Source: Parascedosporium putredinis (taxonomy: Eukaryota; Ascomycota; Sordariomycetes; Microascales; Microascaceae). Taken from it: 64,000 bases of DNA. How positions within the stretch are numbered: position 1 is the stretch's first letter; each line of letters begins with the position of its first letter. Under the pieces are notes generated by a model. It made no database searches and was not told the DNA's origin. It saw only the letters and a list, made by a program, of their open reading frames with translations. The translations under genes were made by a program, and so were the position numbers. Shown piece after piece: positions 45,589 to 57,900 of this stretch. The stretch covers positions 1,426,001 through 1,490,000 of the forward strand of contig CASHTG010000001.1 of assembly GCA_949357655.1 (NCBI GenBank), given 5' to 3'.

Positions 45589-47550
45589 TTATTTGCCCTT
45601 GCCCGAGGGAATCGCGAAGAGAACCACTCGCTTGGGTTCGCCTTCCTCCCAGTCACCGAGACCCTTGTCTACCCGGAAGAAACCGCGGCGCTCGAGCTGG
45701 ATAATATCGTCCGTCTTGAGGAGACCAACACCCTCATCGCACAGAGCTTCCTGCATGGACTCGGTTACCGGGTTGAGGCACTTCTCCAATTCATCATCCG
45801 CCTCCAACTTGTCCTTAGTAATGAGGTAATCAAACTCCCAAAGCTCGGCGGGAACGAGCTCGGTGCCCTCGCTCGATAGCCAGGTGATCTTCTTTTCAGT
45901 CGTCTTGAAATCACCCTTGAGGTTTAGCTCGCAGGTAAGGGTTTGGATAGGGTCACTAGAGTCAATCTCTCGGACAAACGCGTTGCCCCAGGACATGAGT
46001 GTGATCTCCTCATCCTTCTTGAAAGACTTGGCATCGGCCTGGTCCAAGATGACCTGCGAGGAGTAGACCACCTTCTTGGTACCGATATCCGGGTTCTTCG
46101 CGTGCTTGGGCTTATCTTCCTTGGAAGGCTGAGCCGGTGCCTCGTTTCCGATAAGAGTCACCTTGACGAGATCCTTCTTCAAGACCGCAGTATGTCGGGG
46201 AGCTACGGGATCAATCTCCTTGATGTTAGTAGCCCAGAACGACTTCCAGTCTTGCAGGGAGATGTTTCGGCTGGGTCCCTGCTTGATGATAAAGTCTCTC
46301 AGCGCGGGAATGGTCATGCCACGGCGGCGAATGCCCCTGATGGTTGGCATGCGAGGGTCGTCCCAGCCCCAAACCTTGCCCGTCTCGACGAGCTTGGCGA
46401 GCTTACGCTTGGAAAGGAAAGTCTTGATAAAGTTCAATCGGGAGAAGTCCCACAAGTGGACCGTGCGCAACTTGAGGGTGTCGAGGAACCATTGGTACTG
46501 GGGATTGCGGTCGGTGTATTCGGTAGCCCTGAGAGCGTGGGTAATGCCTTCGTGAGCATCGACAACGGGGCACGCGAAGTCGTAGGTTGGGTAGATCTTC
46601 CACTTGTTACCGGTCCGGTGGTGGGTGTCATTGGGGTTGCAGCGATAGACGACGGGGTCACGGAGAGCCTTGTTGGGGTTATCAACGGAGAGTTTAGCAC
46701 GAATGCAGTTCTTGAGTCCTTCCTCAGAGCCAGCCTTCATCTCCTCAAAGATGCGTAGGTTCTCCTCCACCGATCGGTTTCGTCGTTTTGATTCGATACC
46801 GTCGAATCTCTCCTTTTGCATCGTCTCGGTCTCAGTGTCGTCAGCGTACGCATTGCCCTCGCTGATGAGCCTCTTGCACATGTCATAGAGATAGTCAAAG
46901 TAGTCGGAGGTATAGAGAGAGAGTCGGCCTTGATTCCCATCAAGCGCAAGTCTTCAATGATGGCATCCTGAAACTCTTCACTCTCCTTGGCGGGGTTGGT
47001 ATCATCGAGTCGAAGGCGAAGCTTGCCGTCATACAAGCGGTGGGCGAAGTAGTCGCAGAGGAGGGCAGCCTTGGCGTGTCCGATGTGTAGGTAGCCACTA
47101 GAATAGCGGTGGTCAATAAGAGAACAGGAGGAAGAAAGAGTCAGGGGGAAGAGGGGACGAACGATGGCTCGGGCAGAAATCGGGTGACAACGCCCTTTTC
47201 GGCATCAGGGAGAGTAATGTTGTAGCTACCACCAGCCTTTCCTGCCGCAGCTTGCTTGGCAGCTTTCACGGCCTCAGCTTGCTTGATTTCTTCCTGGATC
47301 TCAGGGTGGTTCTTCTCGATGAAGGTGAACCACCGCGAGAGGTTGCCAAGCGATCCCTTGCGAATGAAGCCGAGAGCAGCTCGGTTGTTCCGAAGGGCGA
47401 CCCAGGTCTTGGTGTCGACGTCTCCGAGAACGTAGCCGTCGATATACGAACGGAGGGTGAGGTGCTTGTCAAGGGCACGGAGGTGGGCATCAATAGATTT
47501 GAAGTCCCCGCCAGGGAGGGGACCAGGGAGAGGATCTCGTCTGGTGTCAT
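45589..47550 (-). CDS. gus1: Cytosolic glutamyl-tRNA synthetase
   Basis: Class I synthetase charging tRNA-Glu, of the eukaryotic/archaeal type. The N-terminal part (from MTPDEILSLV) resembles the GST-like domain that contacts Arc1 in yeast: SIDAHLRALDKHLTLRSYID, TWVALRNNRAALGFI, WFTFIEKNHPEI. An intron at 47162-47098 splits the codon before GYLHIGHAKAALL, the HIGH signature. The catalytic domain continues with RLRLDDTNPAKE, GKWKIYPTYDFACPVVDA-like and HLWDFSRLNFIKTFLSKRK; LSKRK is the KMSKS-equivalent. The anticodon-binding beta-barrels follow to the stop at 45589. Frame breaks near 47505 and near 46925 each fit one missing base. Correction gives 632 residues. The donor is gttcgt, not the usual gtaagt. 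The gene shares a 456-bp divergent upstream region with mitochondrial uL1. Confidence 0.93.
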
Positions 47551-48006
47551 GGTTAAGTGCAAGCTCCCAAACGGGTTATAAACGTATTGCAAAGGGACTG
47601 GAGGGGGAAAACGAGATCGAGAAACGCGTAGTTCTCCTAAGTTTTGACGTATGACCGAGCTACTCGATGAGCCGCTTAGCTACAAGGTCAATGACTCAAA
47701 AAAAAAACGGGAGGAGGAAAAAAGGCCCTATCCTGCAAAGGTTGTCTGGTAATTTTTACGGCGGAAGGTGGGGTGCTTCAGACGTTGCTGATGGCGGGGT
47801 AAAAGTCAATTAATGGTCGTGGTCGTGTTGTCACGCCAGCCTCATAACCCCTGCCAGTTCGATAAGATAAGAAATTTATGCGCGCCTGGATTTTCAGGAG
47901 AACAGAAATAATTCTTCTCAACGCGACACTTGACAAGAGCTTGGGTGCGACTTTGCTTGGAGATGAACCTCTCTATCAACAGCAATTAATTTTACAGCAA
48001 CCAACG
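47551..48006. promoter_or_regulatory. Divergent promoter, GluRS and mitochondrial uL1
   Basis: 456 bp separate the two start codons, so both promoters and 5' leaders must lie here. An A run is at 47698-47707. No specific factor site is claimed. The uL1m reading frame stays open upstream to 47878, but 48007 is the better start (MAPGHQ). Confidence 0.5.
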
Positions 48007-49043
48007 ATGGCACCCGGACATCAATGCTTTGCCTCCATGGCAAGGCTCGCCATCTCGACCACCCAGCGTCAAGTTACAGCCCGGGCCTCCCAAACCCTTT
48101 TCCCATCCGTAACCCAGGCGCGCTATGCCAGTGGTAAGGCGAAGGGAAAGAAGACCGGAAGCAAGGGCGGTAGCAGCAAAAAGACAGAGAGGAAGAAGCT
48201 ACCCAAGACGTTCAAGTCTTTCGATCCTACCGAGCAGCCCCAGTTCTCTCTATGTGATGCGATACGGTAAGCCTCGATAAAGGCTCGTTGCCCCGAGCTG
48301 TTGATGTGAAAAGAACAAAGGCAGAAGGATGAAAAAATTAAAGCCTAGAAACCACGGCGCCACAAATGCTAACAAGAAATTCCTAGGTATCTTCGTGCCT
48401 TCGAGGTCGGAAAAAGGCCACTCAGCGTCAAATACGAACTCTCCATCCGCCTCAAGACCATGCGCAATGGCCCGGTCGTCCGCGATAACATCAAGCTCCC
48501 CACCCTATCACGTCTGGCGAACGATTCGGCGTTATCTGTCCCGAGGGTAGCGAGGTTGCTGCACAGGCGATGCAAGCTGGCGCGACCATGGCGGGCGAGG
48601 AGTCCGTCTTCGAGAGGATAAGGAGCGGCGACATGCCCTTTGAGCGTCTGCTCTGCCACGAGGACAGCGAGAACGCGCTCAAGCAGGCCAACCTAGGCCG
48701 AATTCTCGGTCCCAGGGGTCTGATGCCGAGTCGCAAGCTTGGCACCATCACGAACAACATTCGCAAGACTATGACGTCCGGGGCTAGCGAGTTCCGCGAG
48801 CGTGTGGGCGTCGTCCGCATGGTTGTTGGAGAAATGGGCTTCACACCCCGCATGGTCGCGGACAATGTCGCTGCCATGGTCAAGGAAATCAAATCCCGCT
48901 GCATTGCTCTTGAGGACGTTACTGAGAAGGCTGTCAGCGAGATCGTCCTGAGTTCATCACACGGGCCCGGGTTCAACTTGAACGGTAAATACCAACTGAC
49001 GGATCCGAGGGTGACGGAGGAGGATTTGTCGGGCGTCATGTAA
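48007..49043 (+). CDS. mrpl1: Mitochondrial large-subunit ribosomal protein uL1m (MRPL1)
   Basis: Component of the L1 stalk of the mitochondrial ribosome. The N-terminus looks like an import presequence (MARLAISTTQRQVTARASQT) followed by a basic low-complexity segment (KAKGKKTGSKGGSSKKTERK). An intron at 48267-48386 (gtaagc..cctag, with a gctaac branch) joins SLCDAIR to YLRAFEVGK. The L1 fold shows the family pattern: LGRILGPRGLMPSRKLGTIT, SGASEFRERVGVVRMVVGEM, and a C-terminal SHGPGFNLNG. One missing C near 48500 (aagctcccc) restores the frame and gives 305 residues. The convergent neighbour COG2 ends 213 bp downstream. Confidence 0.9.
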
Positions 49044-49256
49044 ATCATGTTGGGAAATGTACATCCATTTGTAATACTATCAGCCATGCCACATTATACT
49101 GCAGATCATCTATTCATTGGTATCTTATAAAGCATAATAGACCTGTCTCCCAAGCCAGCCTTTGAGAAACTTGCCACGTTTTTTTTTTTAGTTCCTTCTT
49201 CCATGCCCTCCCGGCCACCGCGTTGCTGCGGTCTTTTCATCTACCCTTTCCTGTCT

Positions 49257-50137
49257 TCATTTGGGAGCCTTGAGAGCTGCCACGGCCTCTTGGATGGCGC
49301 CCAAGCTCCGATACAGCCCCAAGTATTTTAGGAGCCGTGTTTGGGCCCGGGGTCCACTCGCTTTGGCTTCTTTGAGGGCATTCCCAAGATCAATTAGCAC
49401 GGTATTCCGGCACCTCATTATCCTCTCCTCCGCTTTGTGCACAAATGGGGTTTCCGCCCAATGGTGTCGGCGAGACGTTCCACCAGGATGAGCTCTCGCA
49501 CAAAGGCGGCCAGCTTGGCTGGACCGGTACCCACGAGAGGGTCTAGGTCGATGTCGTCCTCATCTTCGGTGTCATCCTCACCCTCGTCACTCGAGTCGAA
49601 GAACCCCGTGCTAGAGCCTTCCTGGCGCCCTTGCGGAGCGGAGCCTATCGTGAGAAGATGCTCAAGATCAGCTAGGCGCTCGTCGAGCTCAAGCATGCTG
49701 CGGCCAGTTTCGATCTGGCTCCTCGCTTCACCCAGCTCCGTGTTTAGCCTGTCTACTTCCTGGCCTCTCGCGCCAACCCTAGTCTTGACTTCCTCGATGG
49801 CGCGGCGGAATCCGAGCAGAGCCACCTTGACATCTTCGACCTTTTCATCCCCGCCACGTAGCTCGCTCCCTAGAGATAGGAAGGCGGTATAGTTGTTATT
49901 CACGAGCTCTAGCAGCTCGGCGCTGATCGCGGAGCTTCTCTCCCGCAATTCGGAGCGGAGATCCTCGAGGGTCTGGTGGCGTTGAGGGAGAGAAGAGAGG
50001 TATTCTGCAGGTTGGAAGCCCTTGGCGAGGAAATCGGACCTGGGTAGCGCGGTCGGGAAAGGAAGTGGGGTGTCTTCCTCATCTTCTGACGATGATGAAG
50101 GTAGGTCGAAACCACGCGACGTTTTTAAGCTAGCCAT
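49257..50137 (-). CDS. cog2: Conserved oligomeric Golgi complex subunit 2
   Basis: COG tethers retrograde vesicles at the Golgi. The N-terminal segment is family-typical: LPRSDFLAKGFQPAEYLSSL, PQRHQTLEDLRSELRERSSA, ELVNNNYTAFLSLGSELRGG. A heptad-rich coiled coil follows (about residues 90-165). After an acidic insert (SSDEGEDDTEDEDDIDLDP) come FVRELILVERLADTIG and HKAEERIMRCRNTVLIDLGN. A missing C near 49450 joins the two parts, giving 293 residues, close to short fungal COG2 proteins. The start is uncertain. MASLKTSRGFDLPSSSSEDE from 50137 is chosen because the acidic Ser-rich start is typical; the frame stays open to an ATG at 50263. Confidence 0.87.
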
Positions 50138-53100
50138 GTTGCTTGCTCTGCTCGGTCCCGTCCAAGGTATTGCGGCGCCCACAGCCATGACTGTCGCTTG
50201 GCCTTGGTTGCGGGAACCAACTAGGAGGTGATGAATAAGGAATACCTCGTTAACCCGTGACATTTGGATTATTTGCGAAAATATGCACTATTTCGGTATA
50301 TCTAACTATACAGGCATGTTTCACGTGTTCTACTTCCGAGTGCCGAAGGCCAAGCAGCGATATCGGCAGGTGTGTTCTCCTTGGATGACTAACGAATAGC
50401 CAGATGGCGCTGTCGAAGCCGGTGGCGACGAAGACCCCACTTGGCTGGACCACTTATGAGCATGTTTTTCTTAGGGTCCCGTTCTTTGACAGCTTGGGAG
50501 GCGGATGGGAGCAAGATTGATAACAATCCCTGGAGCCTTGAGACTTGTTGGTGCATCAGCCCAACACCACCATGTCAATTCGATAGTGTCCTCCCCACTC
50601 GTCGCTGCCCTCCATCTTCATACATCTCAGGTATATCCGTAACGATTAATGATACTTAATTTTTCCGAATTAGGAGAGAAGGAGACGCAGAGCATCTTTT
50701 AGCTACCCTACAGACGATTCCCTGTCCTGCAGGGGCGGGATGTGAATCACAGCGGTCCAGCGCCACAAGCCCTGAGAAGGCTGCTCATCCCGCAAAACCG
50801 GGGATTCTCGTGGAGGACGAGTGACAAACTAGTTACCTAATTGGAGATCCAAGCTCAATAAGTCGTTGCGCCATGGCCGAGGACCGAAGAATTGGCCCAT
50901 GGGCTAATACCCAAAATCCATCTGTCTTGATGGACATTGAGAAGAGGGGAGACAATGGGGTCGGATCGATGAAAATGTACCTTCCCAGGACGAGGATTGC
51001 TTCACCTGCCCGGTCATCCAAGATGTGGGTCAGAAGTCTGCTTCGTGACAAGGTACGAAATACATCCATGGATCAGTCCAATGGTAGCTCCCGGCAGTGC
51101 GAATCGGGGAAAGCTACCACATCACCGAGCTCCGAGCTTCCGAGCTCACGCGATAAATTTTTTTTCTTTTCCTCCCTTGTTTCGGGTCCTCGTTCGGGGA
51201 AAGATGGGGGCGGCGAGTCTATCTAGCGCAAACTGGGACCCGTTCTTTCCACAAATTAGTTGAACTCTGGGCAACAATTGCGTCGAAATCAAACCGCACG
51301 AAAGTCTAGTGTGCTTGCAGAAGTAGGGGTTCCCCGCCGACCTGGGAGGGGAGGGGAGGCAGCACGAGTTGATGCTCACATTCACCAGAGACTTCGGCGG
51401 CGCCTCCTTGAGCAAAAGACAGCCGAGATGAAAGATGAAAGGTAGCGAAGCCACTGCCATTGATCTGATGCCAGTTCAGGTCAAGGGCGGGATATCCCCT
51501 CCCCACCCCTCCATTCCCCACTGCCCCCATTCTGTCATCCCCTCGATCCCGCCCAAAGCCTCAATGATCCGTCAATCGTCCAGGGGTTATGATTGATATG
51601 CTGGGGCTCGGAAGAGTCTGGGCTTGAAAAGCGTGGAGTAGGATAGTAATATTACCTCGCGCACCACCAACCGAACGCTTGTGTCTCGCATACTGCCCAG
51701 AGAATAAAGTGGAAAGTGCCAGGCCGAAACAAATCATGACGAGTCAAAGTAATAATGATGTGACCGCCTTTTGCGACATCAACGATTGGAGGGCCGCGTC
51801 GAACCCTGGAGTGGGCCGTGTCGAAAACATTTGTAGTGCATGTTTTTCAGGTCGGCTACTCTGGGGCTGGGTCCAGTTGGGGCCAATGGGACGCGAGCGA
51901 GCCCCTGCCCTACTCCTTTGGGAAATGTTGGTTAATCTTATCAATCTGATCGATCAGTCGAGAACCCCCAACCGACTCAATCCCGTCGTCACCCTGGTTG
52001 ACTCCTTGATCGGAGCTTCCTTTTCACAATACAATTACTTCCACAGGTCCCGATCTTCTGTCTTGTGCATCGACGGGTTTCACGGTTTTTCTCGATGCTA
52101 AGCCTTCATCAATAACTTCATCGTTTGCTGCCCTTTTCCCTCTTTCCCTCTCTCGTCCGCTCTGCATCGACTTGGTCAAGCGCATTCAATTTAACGCCCT
52201 GAGCGAGTCTGACAGAAAAACGCCCACCCATTGGTCATCGCGGATGGTACGAGTACCAAGAACCACAGGCAGGTCCAAGCAGATTGAACTTGTACTCAAC
52301 CGTAGTCCGTTCGGCACAAGCCAGAATTTTCATGCCCCCACAGTTGCCATCCTTCCAGCTCGGACTTCTCTCATCCTCAACTTCTCTTTCTCCAAAAGCC
52401 TTATATTATAACCGTTGGACCCTTGCTGATACATAGCCAACTTGGCTTTGCATCTCCCCTACCCTTTGATCACAAAATCCTCTTCCACATCTTGGAGACA
52501 CTTTAGCTTCCTGGAACTGTCCGTTCTGCTTACATCCAAGGAACATCACCAACTGCAGCGGGGAAGCAGCTTCTGACCACAGACGCATCGGCACTTGGTA
52601 CCTACCGATTCACGTCTTGTCATCTATCACTTTCTCTCCCTTTCCGTACCGCTCTCTGAGGAGCATTGTGGCTACAGCACAACAGTGTAGTGCACGTCGC
52701 TAGCCAATCTTCTTCGCCTCTCACGGAAAACAACATCAAGGAAGAGGACCCCAGGGAAAAAGAAAATTCAAGCCAACAGAAGATCGATAACAAAATCCCA
52801 AACGCCCGTTTTTGGCAACGGGCTCGATTGCATGAAGACCGAATTGTGCGGCGAATCGGGGGTGGGTGTTGATCTCTGGGGCCTGTCTGCAAAGGCAGTG
52901 ACTAAAAGCACCATGGCAGCGGCATTCTCCGACAGCGCTGCAGCTGCCGCCCACATGCACTCACGACAGGCCAAATTAGAGCCGAGCGCCAGAAACCCCT
53001 CACTTGGTCCACCCCAGCAAAACCGCCCTCAGCCCACTATTTCCACCACTCCAACCCCCAACCTTTCCCATCCTCCCCCATCCAACCACACTTAATCCAT

Positions 53101-53196
53101 TCAAATGCGAATGGCCTCCCGCCAGTATCCATTCGACCAAATTCATATTCAAACTCGCCACCTATTGCATCGCCATCGAGCGCCCGGATTAACAAG
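50138..53196. other. Intergenic region with long 5' leader of hapX
   Basis: About 3 kb between divergent COG2 and HapX genes. The hapX-proximal kilobase is C/T-rich and likely transcribed leader. Only the upstream open frame described separately stands out. Confidence 0.45.
52913..53095 (+). promoter_or_regulatory. Upstream ORF (or extra 5' exon) before hapX
   Basis: A 60-codon open frame starts in a good context (caccATGgc) and begins MAAAFSDSAAAAAHMHSRQA. It stops 101 bases before the hapX start. The Ala-rich start resembles N-termini of transcription factors, so it could be a spliced first exon of hapX rather than a uORF. An in-frame ATG at 52832 extends it. RNA data would decide. Confidence 0.35.
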
Positions 53197-54940
53197 ATGT
53201 CGATGGCCTCGGTGATAAGCCCGGATCCGACGCCTCCGCCCCAGCTGATTCCGAAGGTGTCCATGACCACCAAGGAATGGATCGTGCCTCCCAGACCCAA
53301 ACCCGGCCGGAAGCCAGCCACTGATACACCTCCAACCAAGAGAAAGGCCCAGAATCGAGCCGCTCAGCGGGCGTTCCGGGAACGTCGGGCTGCCCGTGTA
53401 GGCGAACTCGAGGAGCAGCTCGATGAGCAGCGCGATGAACATGACAAGGTCGAGCGTGACCTCAAGGACAAAATCCGCGTCCTCGAGCTCGATCTCCAAT
53501 CCTTCCGTTCAAAGTGCTCCCTTTTAGAAAACCTACTCGAGCGCGAGCGCCAGGAACGCATCCGTGTCGAAGGCGAAGCCGAGGGTCTTCGCCGACGTTC
53601 CGAAGGGGCCTTTGCAAACAGCCAGAGTCGTCCTAGTCATCTCCCTAGCATTCAGCAACATACGCCGAGGCACGGGGCTAGTGGAAGCCACTCATATAAC
53701 CAACCATCGCATACAACCTTGCCCACCACGAGCGAGAGCAGGCCCGTCACTAGGACGTCGATGCACGCCTTTGCCATCTCCCAAATTATCTCTCCTCCGG
53801 ATCCCTCGGACCCGCTCCTCAACACATCGGACCTCACCTGCGGAAATTGCAGGCCCGATGGTCCTTGTGCCTGCGTAGAAGAGGCCATTCGATCCGTCCA
53901 GAACTCCACCTGCGGGAAATGCGGGCTTGGGGATACTTGTCAGTGCTTGGAAGATGCGATGAAGAGTATTGAACTTCCACTCCCGCCGCCACCTACACAA
54001 CAACCCAAACGGCCAGCGTCTCCCTCTGAGAGCGGTCCCACAGGAAAGCGCCTCCGGGCGGCTCCGTTCTCTACCCCGGATACTTCTAACGAGACGGATT
54101 TTACGAACGCTTTCAAGAAGAAGGAACCTCTTGAAACAGCGCTTGACAAGTCATCTCAATTTCCTAGTGATATCGCCATTGATCTCACTTCCCGGATCAC
54201 TATTCCTCCCAAGGATGCCTGCGGTTTCTGCGAGGATGGAACATATTGTGTCTGCGCCGAGGCTGCTCTCGCGAGCGCGTCTATGGCCGAAGGCAATGAC
54301 TCGAACCACTCCCTTCCTTCCCTTTTCTCCCAAGAAAGCCGCGTGGTAGAAGCGACGCAGGGCCTCTCCCCACCCCCTGAGCCTGAATCGCTGCCCCTAT
54401 ACCTATGGAGGTCACTTCGACTGGGGCCATCAAACTGCGGCAAAGGCAGAAGCTTCCCAACCGTGCTCCCGCCACATCCTCCTCGGGATGTGGCCCAAGC
54501 GGCCCTGGAACCTGTGCCCAGTGCTTGTCAGATCCGCAGTCTGGGCTTTTTGCAGGTCTCTCGCGGCTATCAACGGCGCAGGCAAGAAGAGCGGCGGCGG
54601 CTGCTGCGGTGGCGCCGGACCAGGTGGTGGCTGCTGTAAGTCGAAGAACAACACAGCGCCGGGCGGCATTGCCACCTCAGGTTCCGGTGGGAGCGGCAAC
54701 AATAAGACAAGGCCCATCGGCATTAGCATTGCGGATACCTACAAAACGCTTTCCACTCACCGCAACTTTGACCAAGCGTTTGAGGAGATCGGGACCTGGC
54801 TTCCCAAACTCAAGGTTGTCAAGCGCCATGAGGACGACGAGCCATCATCCCCCAACCGGCCCGCAGTTGAGATTGATGCCGCGAGTATCATGACGACACT
54901 CAAGTTCCTAGATGTCCGCTTCCGTGCCAATAAGCAGTAA
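53197..54940 (+). CDS. hapX: HapX bZIP iron regulator
   Basis: HapX binds the CCAAT-binding complex and represses iron-consuming genes in iron starvation; in some fungi it also activates vacuolar storage in iron excess. Near the N-terminus is the Hap4-like CCAAT-complex contact (TTKEWIVPPRPKPGRKPATD, residues 24-43). The bZIP basic region NRAAQRAFRERR (53-64) and a leucine zipper/coiled coil follow. Four cysteine-rich regions are visible: CGNCRPDGPCACVE (about 215), CGKCGLGDTCQCLE (about 239), CGFCEDGTYCVCAE (about 341) and CGPSGPGTCAQCLSDP (about 437). A further Cys/Gly cluster is GGGCCGGAGPGGGCC. Frame breaks near 54393 and 54553 fit one missing base each, the second in a T run; correction gives 581 residues. 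The C-terminus ends SIMTTLKFLDVRFRANKQ. Confidence 0.93.
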
Positions 54941-57900
54941 CTTGGTTGAGCTTGGGACCAAGGCCATCGGGGCCTACGAATGGGAGGGGCGTGGGGAGCC
55001 ATCTTCTCTAGGAGTGTTTTTCTTTTCTTCTTGTTCGATTTTTATCACCACATCTCTTTGGAGATATATCTGGGTATCGGGGGCATTTGGTAGGCTGGGT
55101 CATACAAAAGTAACTGCAAGGTTCTCAACATTGTTTCTGCTGGTTTCGATCGACGTCAAGGGTCTGGTATCAGAAGACTCAGGGTTGCGGTTGAAGGAAG
55201 GGGGTTATTGCATTATGGAAATAGGGAAACAAAGAATCGTGGTATCAGGACACACCCTCAGTTTGGGTGCGAGTGTTTCCGTAGGGATATATAATATATA
55301 TATGTATCTGACCTGATTCATCATACTGGACCGTGCAGGAACAAACTACACGTTCCACCTGACGTTACTCTCCCTTTTCTCACTCTCGAACGGCGCGACC
55401 CCATGTCCCGTTCCGCCTGTTGTTACGCCCATTTTCAAGAGATATCTCGGTCTGCCCGGTGAACCGTCGGTGCACTTTATCGATTAGGGGAGGTTGGGGG
55501 TGTAGGAAGCTCTGCCATCTTCAAGAAGATTTTGGGCATGGAAATATACAAGTCCCAATCCGGAAATCTCAAAGGTGCTGGCTACAGGGATGCCCGATAC
55601 AGGTTAGATAAAGAAGCTCGAGATGACGTAGCAAAATCTCGCTTCATCAGGCCAAAAGGAGTGCTGGGGGCTTATCGTAGCGTAGCACCATACAGCATGA
55701 CACAATTCCTTTATGTCCGTCTGTGGCCCAGTCACACTGGAGCGAGCGGGAAGACTAGGGTGGTCGACTGGACAGCCATGGTCGTACATCCACTGGCCGG
55801 GCCGGTTTGGGGGACGGCTTGCTCGCGGAGAGGCGCGAGGACGTCGTCTTTCCATAAAGGAGAGAACACATGGCCGTGGCTGTACCTACAGTAGCGTCGT
55901 GGCTGCTGCGGCGAGCAGGACAACGGGGTCCGCTGGAGGTGACACTGCGCCGATCCAGCGGGAGGAAGCGATGAACCCGTCTTTCATGCTTTTATTCCCT
56001 TGGTGGGGTGTTTGAATAAAAGACGACACTGCACCTTTTGGGGCTTTCGCACCGGTCGAGATGTCGGTTTAGAGTGATCAGGTAGGCCTCGGGTCGGGGC
56101 GAGATCTCCCATGATCAACATATCTACTAGAGAGTATCTACGAATCCACTTTATACCGGCTGCTCTAATAACCGGGGAGGGGTGCAAGTTCATTATCTAC
56201 AATAATCCAGGAACAGGCACAGGGACTGCTAAGCCTGCGGACTTGCGAACTCTCGTCCCTCCGCGCTGGATTTCGTCGCAGTAGGCAGACTAGCAGAGGG
56301 AATCATGGTGGCCATCATGGACAGTGGTACAACGCACCTGGCTGACCAAAGAATTTAGTCCATAGAAGCCTCGCGCTCTGTGATACGCCGTCACAGAGAT
56401 TGCGACAGATATCCCATGCTCCTACCAAGGGATTCTGTTGTGCAGCGTGAAAGGAGGCAGTCGGCCAGAAGAAGCGTTCCCGGGTTCACGAGGGACGAAG
56501 ATAGAGCGACAAGAGCTGAGCTGCGCAGACATAGCTGAAAGCTAACGTGGCCTCGGACAGGAAGCCCGTCTGCGATCTAGGTAGATCCTGTATGGCACGC
56601 TGACGGGCGTGCTGCAACGACCTTGTCCGAAAGGCTAGACTGAGTAGAGGTTCGGCCTGGCCCGCAGTGGCAACTCATCAGCTCACCAGGACTTGCGTGA
56701 GGATGGACGTGCTGCGTATTCCAGCACGGTCTAGAAAGTGGTCGGTACACGGAGGCAAATGTAGGGGAAAAGGGTGGGCTCCGAACAAGTCCCGGCCAAG
56801 GAAGCGGAGGGAAGTTGAGACAATACTATGCACTCTCTCTCACGTACTCGGCGTTATTGGTCCATAGTGAAGATAGGACAGGTGGGAGAAATGGAGGTTG
56901 CGTGCGGTGAAGTGGACATGATCCAGCAAGGGAAACAGGCTGTCTTGGGTGGGAGACACAGAAAAAGAAGAGGGGGAAATCAATCAGGTTTGATTGGGCG
57001 GCGTTGGTGGTGAGTTGGCGGGCAGGGGCAAGCGTGGACGACGCAGATTGGACAGGGCGGAAATGTGGTGAAGCGGTGGGATGGTTCATATGGCCTTCCC
57101 AGATGCGGTAACTGGGGTGCTTGTCTTGTCGCCCTGCTACTGGATGTGGCCATCTCCTCTACCATGCAAGGCCAACGCAGAGAAGCCGGGAGGTCGGGCC
57201 TGGGTGGCAACATGCCTTCTTCGAGTCCTTGCTCTCCCCCTCCCTTCGGCGGGCCTAGGGGCCTCCTGCAAAATTCCATGGACGTATGAGCATGAGGGAA
57301 GGTGGTGTGGCAGCCGAGAATGAACACTGAAAGTGGCTGGCCCTCATCGTATACCCCGCAACCATTCAGATCGGGATTTCCGTTGATCGACTCGCTCGTT
57401 CCAAGTTGCGCGATCTTTTTCTGACTAGCAGTCAGCCAGTCCGTCCTCGCCTCTCTCGTGGAAAAGGTGGTCTCGAGTTCCAGTTTCGGGGGAAGGCAGC
57501 TGAAGGGCCATGATCCGTATCGTATCCAGGGCAGGCAGGATCCAGCTGGTTGGGGATGGGGCCAACACGGGGCAAACTTGATCGTGCAAGTTTCTTCTTG
57601 GCCTATGATCTGTGCTTTATCTGTGCTTTTTTTTTCTATTTTCCCCTTTTATCCTTTCTTCTTTCTCGTTTTTTACCCTCGTAGCATGAGACACGAAGTT
57701 AGCTTGGAGGAGAGGTCGTGGCATGCGACTTGCCAACTCATTGCCGCCATGCTACCTTCCTGCTTCGCGGCTGGTGGCCCAGAAATGGCTTAATGCGGCC
57801 ACTGGATTGGCGTAAGGAGGAGGTTTGAGGCCTGGGAGGCCCTTGCTGCAGCCGGCGCGCATCGTACCGTTTTCAAGTGAGGCGCGCAGGACAGCGCCGT

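Noticed and set aside
45943..46758. 271-codon plus-strand opening
   Set aside because: Antisense to the GluRS catalytic domain, which is clearly coding on the other strand.
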